A stretch of DNA of 64,000 nucleotides from Actinopolymorpha cephalotaxi. GTDB lineage: Bacteria; Actinomycetota; Actinomycetes; Propionibacteriales; Actinopolymorphaceae. Of this stretch, positions 53,551 to 61,965 are shown one piece after another. The notes beneath the pieces are model-generated. The model was not told the origin of the DNA and ran no database searches. It saw only the letters and a program-made list of their open reading frames with translations. The stretch is taken from assembly GCF_013408535.1 (NCBI RefSeq), contig NZ_JACBZA010000001.1, positions 1,240,001 to 1,304,000 on the forward strand, read 5' to 3'. Numbering within the stretch: position 1 is the first letter of the stretch; the number at the start of each line of letters is the position of its first letter. The translations under genes and the position numbers were made by a program.

Positions 53551-54855
53551 ATGAAGACAACCCAGCGGCCGTCCACGGCCCGCCCCGACCAGAGCCGGAG
53601 GGCGGCACCGCGCCCGGACCGGACCCTGGTCTTCGGTGTCGTGGGCCCGGCCGACCTGGTGCCCCGGGTCGCCGCGGTGGCGGAGGCGGCGCCGGCTCTG
53701 CGGGCGGTGCGGCTGCCCTACCGGCAGGAACAGGAGACCGCCCGGATCCTGCGCGAGCACGCCGACGAGGTGGACGCCTGGCTGTTCACCGGCGTGGTGC
53801 CGCACGCGATCGCCGACGCCGAGCACGCGGTCGGCGCGCCGGCCGGGCACGTGTCCTACAGCGGACTCACCCTGCTGGCGGCGTTGTTCCGGCTCGGCCG
53901 GGAGGGACGCGACCTGACCAGGATCAGCATCGACACCCTCGACCCGCTGGAAGTACGCGAGACGCTCGCCGAGGCGGGCCTGGTCGCGGACGCAGCCCGC
54001 ACGATGGTCTACGCACCGGAGGTGCGGTCCCGCGACGTGGTGGCGTTCCACCGGAAGGCGCGGGAGGAGGAGGGCGCGACGGTCGCGGTGACCTGCCTGC
54101 GCTCGGCGTACGACGTGCTCCGCAAGGAGATGCCCGTGGTGCGGCTCGCGCCCTCACCGCGCGACATCCGCGACGCGGTGGACGACCTCGTCCTGCAGAC
54201 GCGGAACGCGCACCACTCCGACGCGCAGGTGGCGCTGGGGTTCGTGGAGCTGGCCGAGCCCGACCCCGCGCTCGAACGCGACCTCGGTGAACTCGGTGGC
54301 GCGGTGGTCCGGATCGACGCCGAACGCTACCTGCTGGTGACCACGCGCGGCCCGCTGGAGCGGGTCACCGACGGGTTCCGGACCGCGCCGTTCCTCGGCC
54401 GGCTGGCCGAGCGGCACGACCACGTGCACGTCGGGCTCGGCATCGGGCGTTCGGCCGGTGAGGCCGCCGCGCACGCCTCCCGCGCCCTGGCCCGCGCCCG
54501 GGCGCAGGGCGATGTCGCCGCGGTGCTCGCCGCGCCACACGACGCCGACATCATCCTCGCCGTCGGCGAACCGGCACGGGCCGCCGGTCCCGCAGGGCCG
54601 ACCGACCTGGGCCGGCTCGCCCAGCGGCTGGGCATGAGCCGGGCGACGCTTTCGTCGCTGCGGCAGTTCCTGGAGGGTGCCGAGGAGGGCCGGGTCACCG
54701 CGACCGAGCTCGCCCTCGCGTTCGAGATCCAGGAACGCAGCGCGCGCCGGCTGCTCAAGCGGCTGGAACGCGCCGGCGCGGCGGTCCCGATCGGCACCCT
54801 GAACGAGGGCCAGATGGGCCGCCCGCCGGTCGTCTACCACGTCGAGCTGGGCTGA
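53551..54855 (+). CDS. transcriptional regulator with sensor, GGDEF-like and winged-helix regions
   Basis: 434 residues. No single well-known family fits the whole length. The N-terminal region (about 20-200) has alternating strands and helices like a PrpR-N or periplasmic-binding fold (LVFGVVGPADLVPRVAAVAE; DAWLFTGVVPHAIADAEHA). The middle (about 225-345) resembles a degenerate GGDEF/cyclase fold (VHVGLGIGRSAGEAAAHASRAL) without catalytic residues. The C-terminus has a helix-turn-helix (LAQRLGMSRATLSSLRQF, then LALAFEIQERSARRLLKRLE). The ATG is 7 bases after TAACGT, suggesting a leaderless transcript. A palindromic operator overlaps that box and recurs at the other promoters of the cluster, so this is the likely cluster regulator. 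Confidence 0.75.
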   Translation: MKTTQRPSTARPDQSRRAAPRPDRTLVFGVVGPADLVPRVAAVAEAAPALRAVRLPYRQEQETARILREHADEVDAWLFTGVVPHAIADAEHAVGAPAGHVSYSGLTLLAALFRLGREGRDLTRISIDTLDPLEVRETLAEAGLVADAARTMVYAPEVRSRDVVAFHRKAREEEGATVAVTCLRSAYDVLRKEMPVVRLAPSPRDIRDAVDDLVLQTRNAHHSDAQVALGFVELAEPDPALERDLGELGGAVVRIDAERYLLVTTRGPLERVTDGFRTAPFLGRLAERHDHVHVGLGIGRSAGEAAAHASRALARARAQGDVAAVLAAPHDADIILAVGEPARAAGPAGPTDLGRLAQRLGMSRATLSSLRQFLEGAEEGRVTATELALAFEIQERSARRLLKRLERAGAAVPIGTLNEGQMGRPPVVYHVELG

Positions 54856-54925
54856 GCCGCAGCCCCGGAAAGCCGGAGCCCCGACGGGCGAAGCCCCCGG
54901 AAGGCCGAAACCCAGGACGGCCGAG

Positions 54926-55981
54926 TCAGCGCAGCCAGTCGTCCAGGTGCTCGGCGACGAACTCGTCGTCGGTGAGCTCGGGGTAGGCCGCGCACACCCG
55001 GGCGATCTCCTCGGCCTGGCCGGGGGAGAGGCGTTCGTGCGGGTCGAGGCACCAGGTGCCGGCCAGCAGGCCCTGCCGCCGCAGCACCTCGTGCACGCCC
55101 GCGATGCAGCCGGCGAAGCCGCCGGTGGAGTCGAACACCGCGGCGTTGGCCTCGGTCAGCCGGGTGCTCTCCGCCAGCAGCGACCGCAGCTCGGCGTCGT
55201 CGCCGGCCCAGGCGTGGCGTACCCGCTCCAGCATCCGCACCGCCCGCTGGGTCCACACCGCCCACTGGCCGAGCAGGCCGCCGACGATGCGGCGCTGCAC
55301 CACCCGGCCGCCCACCTGTGCCGAGATCGGCGCCAGCAGGTCGGTGACGATGGTGTCGTCGTTGCCGGTGTAGAGGGCGACCTCGTCGCCCCGGTCGGCC
55401 TCGGCGATCCCGCGTACCGCCTCCATCGTGCGGTAGCGGTCGAACGGCGCGAGCTTGGCGGCCACCACGCACGGCAGGTCGGCGAGCTCGCGCCAGAACT
55501 GCCGGGAGAGGTACCTCCCACCGACGGCTTCCTGCAGGTAGAACCCGAACACCGGCAGCACCTCGCCGACCGCCTTGGCCCGCAGCAGCAGGTCCTGCTC
55601 GTCGGAGTCGGGCGCGGACGGCCCGAGGAGGACGGCGTGGTAGCCGAGCCGGGCGGCGAGCTCGGCCTCGCGGACCGCCTGGCGTACGTCGCCGACGGCG
55701 CCGGCGACGCGCAGGAACGGCCGGTCGGCGACCGCCTCGTCCAGCGTCTCCCGGGCCAGGTCGAGGACGGGTTCGAGCAGTCCGGCGGACCGGATGGTGA
55801 ACTGCGTCGTGTGGACGCCGACCGCCACCCCGCCCGCGCCGGCCGCGGCGTAGTAGCGGGTGAGGGCGCGCTGGCGGCGTTCGTCGAAGGTCCGGTCGGC
55901 GGTGAGCGCCAGCGGGTGCGCCGGAATCACGCAGCCCTCGGCGAGCAGCCGCGCCTGGGCGGCCGGGAGAGTGGCCGCCAT
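54926..55981 (-). CDS. dihydrodipicolinate synthase family protein
   Basis: 351 residues. A second diverged class I aldolase-type barrel. The predicted Schiff-base lysine is Lys176 (VVAAKLAPFDRYRTME) and the tyrosine lies in FGFYLQEAVGG. VIPAHPLALTADRTFDERRQRALTRYY opens the barrel and GGVAVGVHTTQFTIRS replaces the GTTGE loop region. The ATG overlaps the epimerase stop by one base (TGATG), so the two are coupled. Probably cleaves or dehydrates a sugar-acid-like intermediate; the true substrate is unknown. Confidence 0.87.
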   Translation of the reverse strand: MAATLPAAQARLLAEGCVIPAHPLALTADRTFDERRQRALTRYYAAAGAGGVAVGVHTTQFTIRSAGLLEPVLDLARETLDEAVADRPFLRVAGAVGDVRQAVREAELAARLGYHAVLLGPSAPDSDEQDLLLRAKAVGEVLPVFGFYLQEAVGGRYLSRQFWRELADLPCVVAAKLAPFDRYRTMEAVRGIAEADRGDEVALYTGNDDTIVTDLLAPISAQVGGRVVQRRIVGGLLGQWAVWTQRAVRMLERVRHAWAGDDAELRSLLAESTRLTEANAAVFDSTGGFAGCIAGVHEVLRRQGLLAGTWCLDPHERLSPGQAEEIARVCAAYPELTDDEFVAEHLDDWLR

Positions 55982-57021
55982 CAGAACCGTCCGTCCCGTC
56001 GCTGGAACTTCGTCGGCTTGTCCCACAGGGTGCCGCCGGCGGCGACCCACGCCGCCTGCGCCTCGACCAGCGCCCCGGCGGAGAGCTCGGGGTAGCCGAA
56101 CAGCGCGTGGCAGCGGGACGCGTCCGACAGCAGCGCGGTCGGCGCCTCGGTGCCGGAGCAGCGCGGCTCGACGCCGAACAGCTCGCCGAACCTGGCCGCG
56201 ACCCGGCGTACGGACAGGGTTTCCGGTCCGGTGAGGTTGAGGGTGAGCGCCGGACTCGACGCGTGCAGCAGCGACCGGAGGGCGACCTCGTTGGCGTACG
56301 CCTGCCAGACGACGTTGACGTGCCCGGTGGTGACGTCGACCGGCTCACCGGCGCGCACCGAGCGGGCGATGTCGGCGAGGACGCCGTAGCGCAGGTCGAC
56401 CGCGTAGTTGAGCCGGAGCAGCGCCACCGGGGTGCCGTGCCGGGAGGCGGCGTAGGCGAACGCGCGCTCGCGGCCCAGGCACGACATGGCGTACTCGCCC
56501 ACCGGGTCGGGCTGGTCGGACTCGGTGCACCCGCCGGCGGTGACCGGGACCAGAGGGTAGACGTTGCCGGTGGAGAACGCCGCGATCCGCGCGTCCGCGT
56601 AGCGGCGGGCCACTGCCACCGGCAGGAACGCGTTGACCGCCCACGTCTGCGCGGGGTCGGCGGCCGAGCCGAACTTCGCGCCCACCATGTAGACGACGTT
56701 GCCCGCGTCGGGCAGGCCGGCGAGGTCGGCGTCGGGGGACAGGTCGAAGGAGACGGTACGGACACCGCGGTCGCGCAGCCGCTTCTCCACCTCGCGATCG
56801 CTCCAGCGGGACACCGCGATCACGTCGACGTCGGTGCGCCCGGCGGCGTCCAGGCCGCGTCGGGCGAGGTGGCACAGGCTGGGGCCCATCTTGCCGCCGG
56901 CGCCGAGCACCACCAGGTCGCCGGTCAGCTCGGCGAGGTCGGTGACCAACCGCGGTGGGGGTTCGGCCAACCGCCGTTCCAGGTCGTCGTCTGTTTCGAA
57001 CGGCTCGAACGACTCGGTCAC
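55981..57021 (-). CDS. NAD-dependent epimerase/dehydratase family protein
   Basis: 346 residues, extended short-chain dehydrogenase fold. The dinucleotide loop is LVVLGAGGKMGPSL (G-x-G-G-x-x-G), with VSRWSD following the second strand. FSTGNVYPLVP carries the usual S/T, and the tyrosine is in EYAMSCLGRERAFAYA, although the spacing to lysine is not the canonical YxxxK. LNYAVDLRYGVL and LNLTGPETLSVRRVA are typical later blocks. GTG at 57021 has a strong AAGGAAG box. It is transcribed away from the ABC transporter genes and towards the DHDPS-family gene, under operator site 2. Confidence 0.88.
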   Translation of the reverse strand: MTESFEPFETDDDLERRLAEPPPRLVTDLAELTGDLVVLGAGGKMGPSLCHLARRGLDAAGRTDVDVIAVSRWSDREVEKRLRDRGVRTVSFDLSPDADLAGLPDAGNVVYMVGAKFGSAADPAQTWAVNAFLPVAVARRYADARIAAFSTGNVYPLVPVTAGGCTESDQPDPVGEYAMSCLGRERAFAYAASRHGTPVALLRLNYAVDLRYGVLADIARSVRAGEPVDVTTGHVNVVWQAYANEVALRSLLHASSPALTLNLTGPETLSVRRVAARFGELFGVEPRCSGTEAPTALLSDASRCHALFGYPELSAGALVEAQAAWVAAGGTLWDKPTKFQRRDGRF

Positions 57022-57058
57022 CGTTGTCTTCCTTTCCTCGCCGCCGGCCGCACCGGCA

Positions 57059-57076
57059 TTACGGTCGAGACCGTAT
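57059..57076. promoter_or_regulatory. operator palindrome, site 2
   Basis: TTACGG-TCGAGA-CCGTAT, with inner arms TACGGTC/GACCGTA perfectly matched around GA. It shares sequence and N6 spacing with site 1. On the minus strand it overlaps TAGATA/TACGGT, candidate -10 boxes for the epimerase-DHDPS operon. It lies in the 333-base divergent gap between that operon and the ABC transporter; no gene is seen in that gap. Confidence 0.7.
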
Positions 57077-57276
57077 CTAGCAGGGGTTCCCGCGTCAACG
57101 TCCGGACCGGGACGGCGCGCCGGTCACCCCGTCTCCCGTCCGGCTCTGCTCGCGTGTCGTCGCGGTGCCGTCGCAGTGTCGTCGCGGTGCCGCCCGGACC
57201 GGAAGGCGCCGCGTTCTCTTCGGTGCTCCTTCCTCAACCCGCTCGCGACAGTTGCGTTACGGGCACAGATCCACCA

Positions 57277-57317
57277 TTGACAGCGGCGGAGAGGGGGTCC
57301 TACGGTCAGGACCGGAA
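57277..57317 (+). promoter_or_regulatory. promoter with operator site 3 of the ABC transporter operon
   Basis: A consensus TTGACA (57277-57282), an 18-base spacer and TACGGT (57301-57306) form a good housekeeping promoter. Overlapping the -10 is CTACGG-TCAGGA-CCGGAA (57300-57317), a weaker match to the TTACGG-N6-CCGTAA operator (two mismatches). A half-site TTACGG is at 57257-57262. Confidence 0.65.
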
Positions 57318-57354
57318 TTCCCAGCCCGCTGATCACTTCCCCCTGGGGGCACCC

Positions 57355-59196
57355 ATGTTCGAGCGTCTTCGCTCCCCCGGCACGCCGGTGTCCGGACCCA
57401 CCCGGCGCGACCTGCTGCGCGGCGCCAGCTTCCTCACCCTCGCCGCCGGTGCGGGTGCCCTGACCGGCTGCTCGGTCTTCTCGGAAAGCTCCGACTCCGA
57501 CCCCGGACCCGCCGACGCCGGCAACGCCGGTGACGCCGGTGGCGGCAAGCCCAAGCAGGTGCTGCGGCTGGCCTTCAACAACTTCGCCGTCCTCGACCCG
57601 CAGGTCATCACCGACGGCATGTGGCTGTCCCTGCGCGGCATCTTCGAGGGCCTGGTCTCCCAGAACGACGAGGGCACCGACGTGGTCCCGGGCGTCGCGG
57701 AGAAGTGGTCGACGTCCGCCGACGGCCTCACCTACACCTTCACCCTGCGGACGAACGCCAAGTGGTCCAACGGCGACCCGGTGGTCGCCTCGGACTTCGA
57801 GCGCACCCTGAAGCGGTTGTTCACCCCGAGCCAGGCCTCGGCCGGCGGCACCACGATGGGCGCCAACTCCTACCAGGCCGCCACCGGCATCAAGGGCGCC
57901 GCGGACTTCCTCGCCGGCACCCTGACCGACTGGTCGAAGGTGGGGGTGAAGGCGAGCGGTGACCACGAGCTCACCGTCACCCTGGAGAACCCCAACGCGG
58001 GCTTCCTGCTCGGGCTCACCCACCCGTCGATGCTCCCGCTGCACATGGACAGCGTGGAGAAGGACCCCAAGGGCTGGCAGAACGCCGGCAACCTGGTCTC
58101 CAACGGTCCGTTCAAGCTGTCCAAGTGGACACCGAACGCCTCGATGACCCTGGTGCCCAACGAGCACTACTGGGACAAGGGCAAGGTGTTCCTGTCCCGG
58201 ATCGACATCAACCTGCAGGAGGCGGTGGCCACCGGCACCGCGACCGTGCCGTACGAGAACGGCGAGGTCGACATGGTGGGCATCGCCGACGCCGACGCGA
58301 TCCGGTTCCAGAAGGACCCCACGCTCGCCAAGCAGGTGCACGCGGTGGAGAAGTACTCCATCGTCTACCTCGCCAAGCTGCGCAGCAAGAACCCCGCCCT
58401 GGACGACGTGCGCGTACGCAAGGCGCTGTCGCTGGCGGCCGGGCGGGCCGACCTGACCAAGATCGGCCCGGGCATGGCGCAAGGCACCTCGCTGGTCGTC
58501 GACAACGTGCCCGGCTGGGACGCGAGCCTGGCCATCAAGGACGACGTGGCGCAGGCGAAGAAGCTGCTCGCCGACGCGGGCTTCCCCGGCGGCAAGGGCC
58601 TGCCGACGGTCCGCATCCTCGCCGGTGTCCAGTCACCGATCATCGACGCGCTGGTCCAGGCGTGGCAGAAGAACCTCGGCATCAAGGCCAAGGCCGACAT
58701 CGTGGAGGCGGGCGTCTACGTCGAGCGCCGCTGGGCGGTGCAGGCCGATGACTACATCGGCTTCTACTTCGGCACGTTCGCGGGCCTGCACACCTGGCCG
58801 GTGATGGTCGGCGTGCTGTGGGGACCCAAGGACGTGCAGAAGCTCAGCCTGCCCGCCGCCGACTGGGCTGCGTACCAGCAGGTGGAAAGCGACACCAAGC
58901 TCAGCCCGGCCAAGCGCAACGCCGAGCTCGACGCGATGCTGGCGGACAAGTCCAGCCCCGAGTCCAGGCGGCTCGCCCAGCTCGTCGAGCAGGCCTCGGC
59001 GACCCGGGACGAGAACGAACAGCTGAAGCTGTTCAAGGAGGCCGCGAAGCTGCGCGACCAGCAGTTCCTCTACGTTCCCTTGTTGTGGAACTCCGCGATG
59101 TTCGCCGTCGCGCCGAAGGTGCGTGACCTGCACCTGCGGGCGGCGCCGGACTTCTTCTACTTCAAGGGAATCAGCATCGGGAAGGGCAGTGCATGA
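57355..59196 (+). CDS. ABC transporter substrate-binding lipoprotein, family 5 (SBP_bac_5)
   Basis: 613 residues. A twin-arginine motif (TRRDLLRG, Arg17-Arg18) precedes a hydrophobic segment and a lipobox ending at Cys39 (GALTGC), so the protein is exported and lipid-anchored. LRLAFNNFAVLDPQVITDGMW, VVPGVAEKWSTSADGLTYTFTLR and WSNGDPVVASDFERTLKRLF are the standard family-5 blocks; SNGPFKLSKWTPN follows. This family binds di/oligopeptides, nickel, or oligosaccharides. The catabolic genes around it suggest a carbohydrate or sugar-acid conjugate. It is followed, with a 4-base overlap, by the Gfo/Idh gene and then permeases and ATPases. Confidence 0.93.
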   Translation: MFERLRSPGTPVSGPTRRDLLRGASFLTLAAGAGALTGCSVFSESSDSDPGPADAGNAGDAGGGKPKQVLRLAFNNFAVLDPQVITDGMWLSLRGIFEGLVSQNDEGTDVVPGVAEKWSTSADGLTYTFTLRTNAKWSNGDPVVASDFERTLKRLFTPSQASAGGTTMGANSYQAATGIKGAADFLAGTLTDWSKVGVKASGDHELTVTLENPNAGFLLGLTHPSMLPLHMDSVEKDPKGWQNAGNLVSNGPFKLSKWTPNASMTLVPNEHYWDKGKVFLSRIDINLQEAVATGTATVPYENGEVDMVGIADADAIRFQKDPTLAKQVHAVEKYSIVYLAKLRSKNPALDDVRVRKALSLAAGRADLTKIGPGMAQGTSLVVDNVPGWDASLAIKDDVAQAKKLLADAGFPGGKGLPTVRILAGVQSPIIDALVQAWQKNLGIKAKADIVEAGVYVERRWAVQADDYIGFYFGTFAGLHTWPVMVGVLWGPKDVQKLSLPAADWAAYQQVESDTKLSPAKRNAELDAMLADKSSPESRRLAQLVEQASATRDENEQLKLFKEAAKLRDQQFLYVPLLWNSAMFAVAPKVRDLHLRAAPDFFYFKGISIGKGSA

Positions 59197-60080
59197 GTGA
59201 GCTGCGAGTTGGTCTGGTCGGCGTCAACACCTCCCATGCGGGCGCGTTCGCGCGGCTGCTGAACGAGCGCGAGGTCGCACCGGGCGCCAGGGTGACCTGG
59301 GTCTGGGGCGGTGAGCTGCGTGCGGACCAGCCGGACGCGCCGACCCTGGCCGCGAAGTACGACATCCCCGAGGTGGTCGCCGAGCCGACCGACCGGATCG
59401 CCGACACCGACCTGGTGCTCGTCGTCGACGACACCGGCGGCGGCGCCAACCACGTGCCCCTGGCCCGGCCGTTCGTCGAGGCGGGCGTTCCGGCCTTCCT
59501 GGACAAGCCGATGGCGGTCGACCTCGGTGCGGCCAAGGAGCTGTTCGACCTGGCCGCCGCGAAGGGGACGCCGGTGACCAGCTCGTCGGCGCTGCGGTAC
59601 GCCGTCGAGCTCGCCGCCGAGAAGGACCGGATCGCCGAGCTGGGCGCGCTGTCGTCGGTGGTGAGCGTCGGCCCGGGTGAGTGGTACTACTACGGCGTCC
59701 ACGCGGTCGAGCAGCTGTTCGCCGCCGTCGGCTCCGGGGTCGAGTGGGTGCAGCGGTTCACCTGGCCGGACCGGGACGTCGCGGTGCTGTCCTACGCCGG
59801 CGGCGGGCCGACCGCGGTGGTGCAGACGCTGCGCGACGCGGCATACCGCTTCCACCTCACGATGTACGGCGCGCAGGACATGCACGCCGTCCGGATCGCC
59901 GACTTCGACGGGTTCTACGCCGGACAGGCGCGGGCCGCGGTGGAGATGGCCCGCACCGGCACGCCGCCGGTCCGGCCGGAGGAGACCCTCGAGCTCCTCG
60001 CGGTGCTGCGGGCCGGTGTGCTGTCGGCCGAACGCGACGGCGCCCGGGTGAGCGTGGCGTCCGTCCTCGCCGGGGGCTGA
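59193..60080 (+). CDS. Gfo/Idh/MocA family oxidoreductase
   Basis: 295 residues. The N-terminal Rossmann domain opens with LRVGLVGVNTSHAGAFARLLN, where the usual G-x-G-x-x-G is replaced by G-V-N-T-S-H; the DKPMAVDLGAAKELF helix with the family E/DKP motif follows. The C-terminal domain includes GEWYYYGVHAVEQLF and SYAGGGPTAVVQTL. At under 300 residues it is shorter than typical members. The reaction is probably NAD(P)-linked oxidation or reduction of a sugar-type substrate taken up by the adjoining transporter. ATGA overlap with the binding-protein gene. Confidence 0.88.
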   Translation: MSELRVGLVGVNTSHAGAFARLLNEREVAPGARVTWVWGGELRADQPDAPTLAAKYDIPEVVAEPTDRIADTDLVLVVDDTGGGANHVPLARPFVEAGVPAFLDKPMAVDLGAAKELFDLAAAKGTPVTSSSALRYAVELAAEKDRIAELGALSSVVSVGPGEWYYYGVHAVEQLFAAVGSGVEWVQRFTWPDRDVAVLSYAGGGPTAVVQTLRDAAYRFHLTMYGAQDMHAVRIADFDGFYAGQARAAVEMARTGTPPVRPEETLELLAVLRAGVLSAERDGARVSVASVLAGG

Positions 60081-60082
60081 GC

Positions 60083-61102
60083 GTGTTCGGGTTCGTGGCG
60101 TACCTCGGCCGGCGGGTGCTGCGGCTGGTGGCGTCGCTGGTCGCGGTGTCGCTGATCACCTTCGTCCTGCTGCAGCTGGCGCCGGGCAACTTCGCCGACA
60201 TCCAGCGGATCAGCAGCGGCGCCAGCACCATCGGGTCGGCCGGCACCGAGGACGTCGCGAACGCGTTCAAGGCCCGCTACGGCGCCGACGTCCCGGTGTG
60301 GAAGCAGTACCTCATCTTCATGAAGGGCGCGGTCACCTGGGACTTCGGCCCGTCGTACAAGTACCCCACGCTGGACGTCCAGGAGATCATCGCCAAGGCG
60401 TTCCCGGTGTCGGCCACGCTGGCGTTGCTGTCGGTGCTGCTGGCGTTGCTGATCGCCGTGCCCGTCGGGGTTTTCGCCGCACTCCGGCAGAACTCCCCGG
60501 CCGACCACGGGACGATGTTCCTGGTCACGTTGGGGCACGCGCTGCCGGGCTTCCTCAGCGCGGCGTTCCTCGTGCTGTTGTTCACCGCAACCCTGCACGT
60601 GCTGCCCTCCAGTGGGTTCTCCGGGCCGCGCAACCTGATCATGCCGGTGCTCGCGCTGGCGATCGGGCCGGCCGCGGTGCTCGCGCGTTACGTCCGGTCG
60701 AGCATGCTGGAGACGCTGCGGGAGGAGTACGTCACCGCGGCATACGCCAAGGGCGGTCCGCGCCGCACGGTCATCGTCCGGCACGCGCTGCGCAACTCCC
60801 TGATCCCGCTGGTGACGGTGGTCGGCCCGCTGCTGGCGGGGCTGATGACCGGGACGGTGTTCATCGAGGCGCTGTTCCGCATCCCCGGGCTGGGGCTCTA
60901 CTTCGCCACCGCCGCCGCCAGCCGGGACATGCCGCTGCTGATGGGCAGCACGTTGTTCTTCGCGGTCATCCTGATGGTCACCAATCTCCTGGTCGACCTG
61001 GTGTACGGCGTACTCGATCCACGGATTCGGGCCGAAGGGGGGTGGGGACGATCGCGCTCTCGGAAGGCGTCGCAGCGGATCTCACCGCAGGAAGCACTGT
61101 GA
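60083..61102 (+). CDS. ABC transporter permease (DppB/OppB type)
   Basis: 339 residues. Six membrane segments; the first (LVASLVAVSLITFVLLQLAPG) carries the DppB-type PG ending. The EAA loop is LREEYVTAAYAKGGPRRTVI, followed by HALRNSLIPLVTVVGPLLAG and GTVFIEALFRIPGLG. The C-terminal tail beyond the last helix is long, positively charged and may reflect overlap constraint. GTG at 60083 is two bases after the previous stop. It pairs with the next permease to form the channel. Confidence 0.93.
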   Translation: MFGFVAYLGRRVLRLVASLVAVSLITFVLLQLAPGNFADIQRISSGASTIGSAGTEDVANAFKARYGADVPVWKQYLIFMKGAVTWDFGPSYKYPTLDVQEIIAKAFPVSATLALLSVLLALLIAVPVGVFAALRQNSPADHGTMFLVTLGHALPGFLSAAFLVLLFTATLHVLPSSGFSGPRNLIMPVLALAIGPAAVLARYVRSSMLETLREEYVTAAYAKGGPRRTVIVRHALRNSLIPLVTVVGPLLAGLMTGTVFIEALFRIPGLGLYFATAAASRDMPLLMGSTLFFAVILMVTNLLVDLVYGVLDPRIRAEGGWGRSRSRKASQRISPQEAL

Positions 61103-61965
61103 CCGAGCAGGAGCGCCCCAGGGGGCAGTGGGCCCGGGCGTGGGACCGGTTCCGGGCCAACCGGCTGGCTCTCGGCAGCCTGGTGTTCTGCGCCCTGCTG
61201 GTGCTGGCCGCGCTGGCCGCACCACTGGTCGCGCCGCACCACTACGCCGAGATCGACTACACCGCCCGGCTGGCCCCGATCGGCGCACCCGGCCACCCGC
61301 TGGGCACCGACCTGCTCGGCCGCGACATCGCCAGCCGGCTCGTCTACGGCCTGCGGACGGCGCTGATCGTGGCGTTCGGCGCGGAGGTCACCGCACTCGT
61401 GCTGGCGTTGCTGGTCGGCCTGGTCGCGGGTTATCGCGGCGGGCGGGTCGAGCAGGGCCTGATGGGCCTGACCGACGTGATGTACGCGTTCCCCAGCTAC
61501 CTCTTCGCGGTGGTGCTGGTGACCGTGCTGGGCCGCAGCCTGTTCGCGCTGATCCTGGCCATCGGCATCGCCTCGTGGGTGACCCAGGCCCGCCTGGTCC
61601 GGGCGCAGGTGCTGACGCTGAAACAGCGGGAGTACGTCGAGGCGGCCAGGGCGATGGGTGCGCGCGGCACCACGATCGCGGTGAAGTACATCCTGCCGAA
61701 CGCGATCGGGCCGATCCTCGTCACCACCAGCTTCGCGATCCCGGCGGCGATCTCGGCCGAGGCGGGCCTGGCCCTGCTCGGCCTGGGCGTCCAGCCACCG
61801 ACGCCCTCGTGGGGCGCGATGATCACTGACGGGATGCGCTACCTCCTGGCCGCACCGCACGTGATGGTCTTCCCGGCAACCCTGTTCGCGTTGACGCTGC
61901 TGGCGTTCACCTGGGTGGGCGACGGACTGCGGGACGCCTTCGACCCGACGGCGGAGCAACGATGA
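61099..61965 (+). CDS. ABC transporter permease (DppC/OppC type)
   Basis: 288 residues. An N-terminal membrane helix (LALGSLVFCALLVLAALAAP) precedes the PLGTDLLGRDIASRLVYG motif typical of DppC. The EAA loop is KQREYVEAARAMGARGTTI, followed by YILPNAIGPILVTTS, and the end has GLGVQPPTPSWGAMITDGM. GTG at 61099 overlaps the stop of the previous permease (GTGA). Confidence 0.94.
   Translation: MTEQERPRGQWARAWDRFRANRLALGSLVFCALLVLAALAAPLVAPHHYAEIDYTARLAPIGAPGHPLGTDLLGRDIASRLVYGLRTALIVAFGAEVTALVLALLVGLVAGYRGGRVEQGLMGLTDVMYAFPSYLFAVVLVTVLGRSLFALILAIGIASWVTQARLVRAQVLTLKQREYVEAARAMGARGTTIAVKYILPNAIGPILVTTSFAIPAAISAEAGLALLGLGVQPPTPSWGAMITDGMRYLLAAPHVMVFPATLFALTLLAFTWVGDGLRDAFDPTAEQR

Noticed and set aside
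57022-57354. Possible small gene in the divergent gap before the ABC operon
   Set aside because: No frame with a plausible ribosome site and family-like content; the gap is better explained by two promoters and operator sites.
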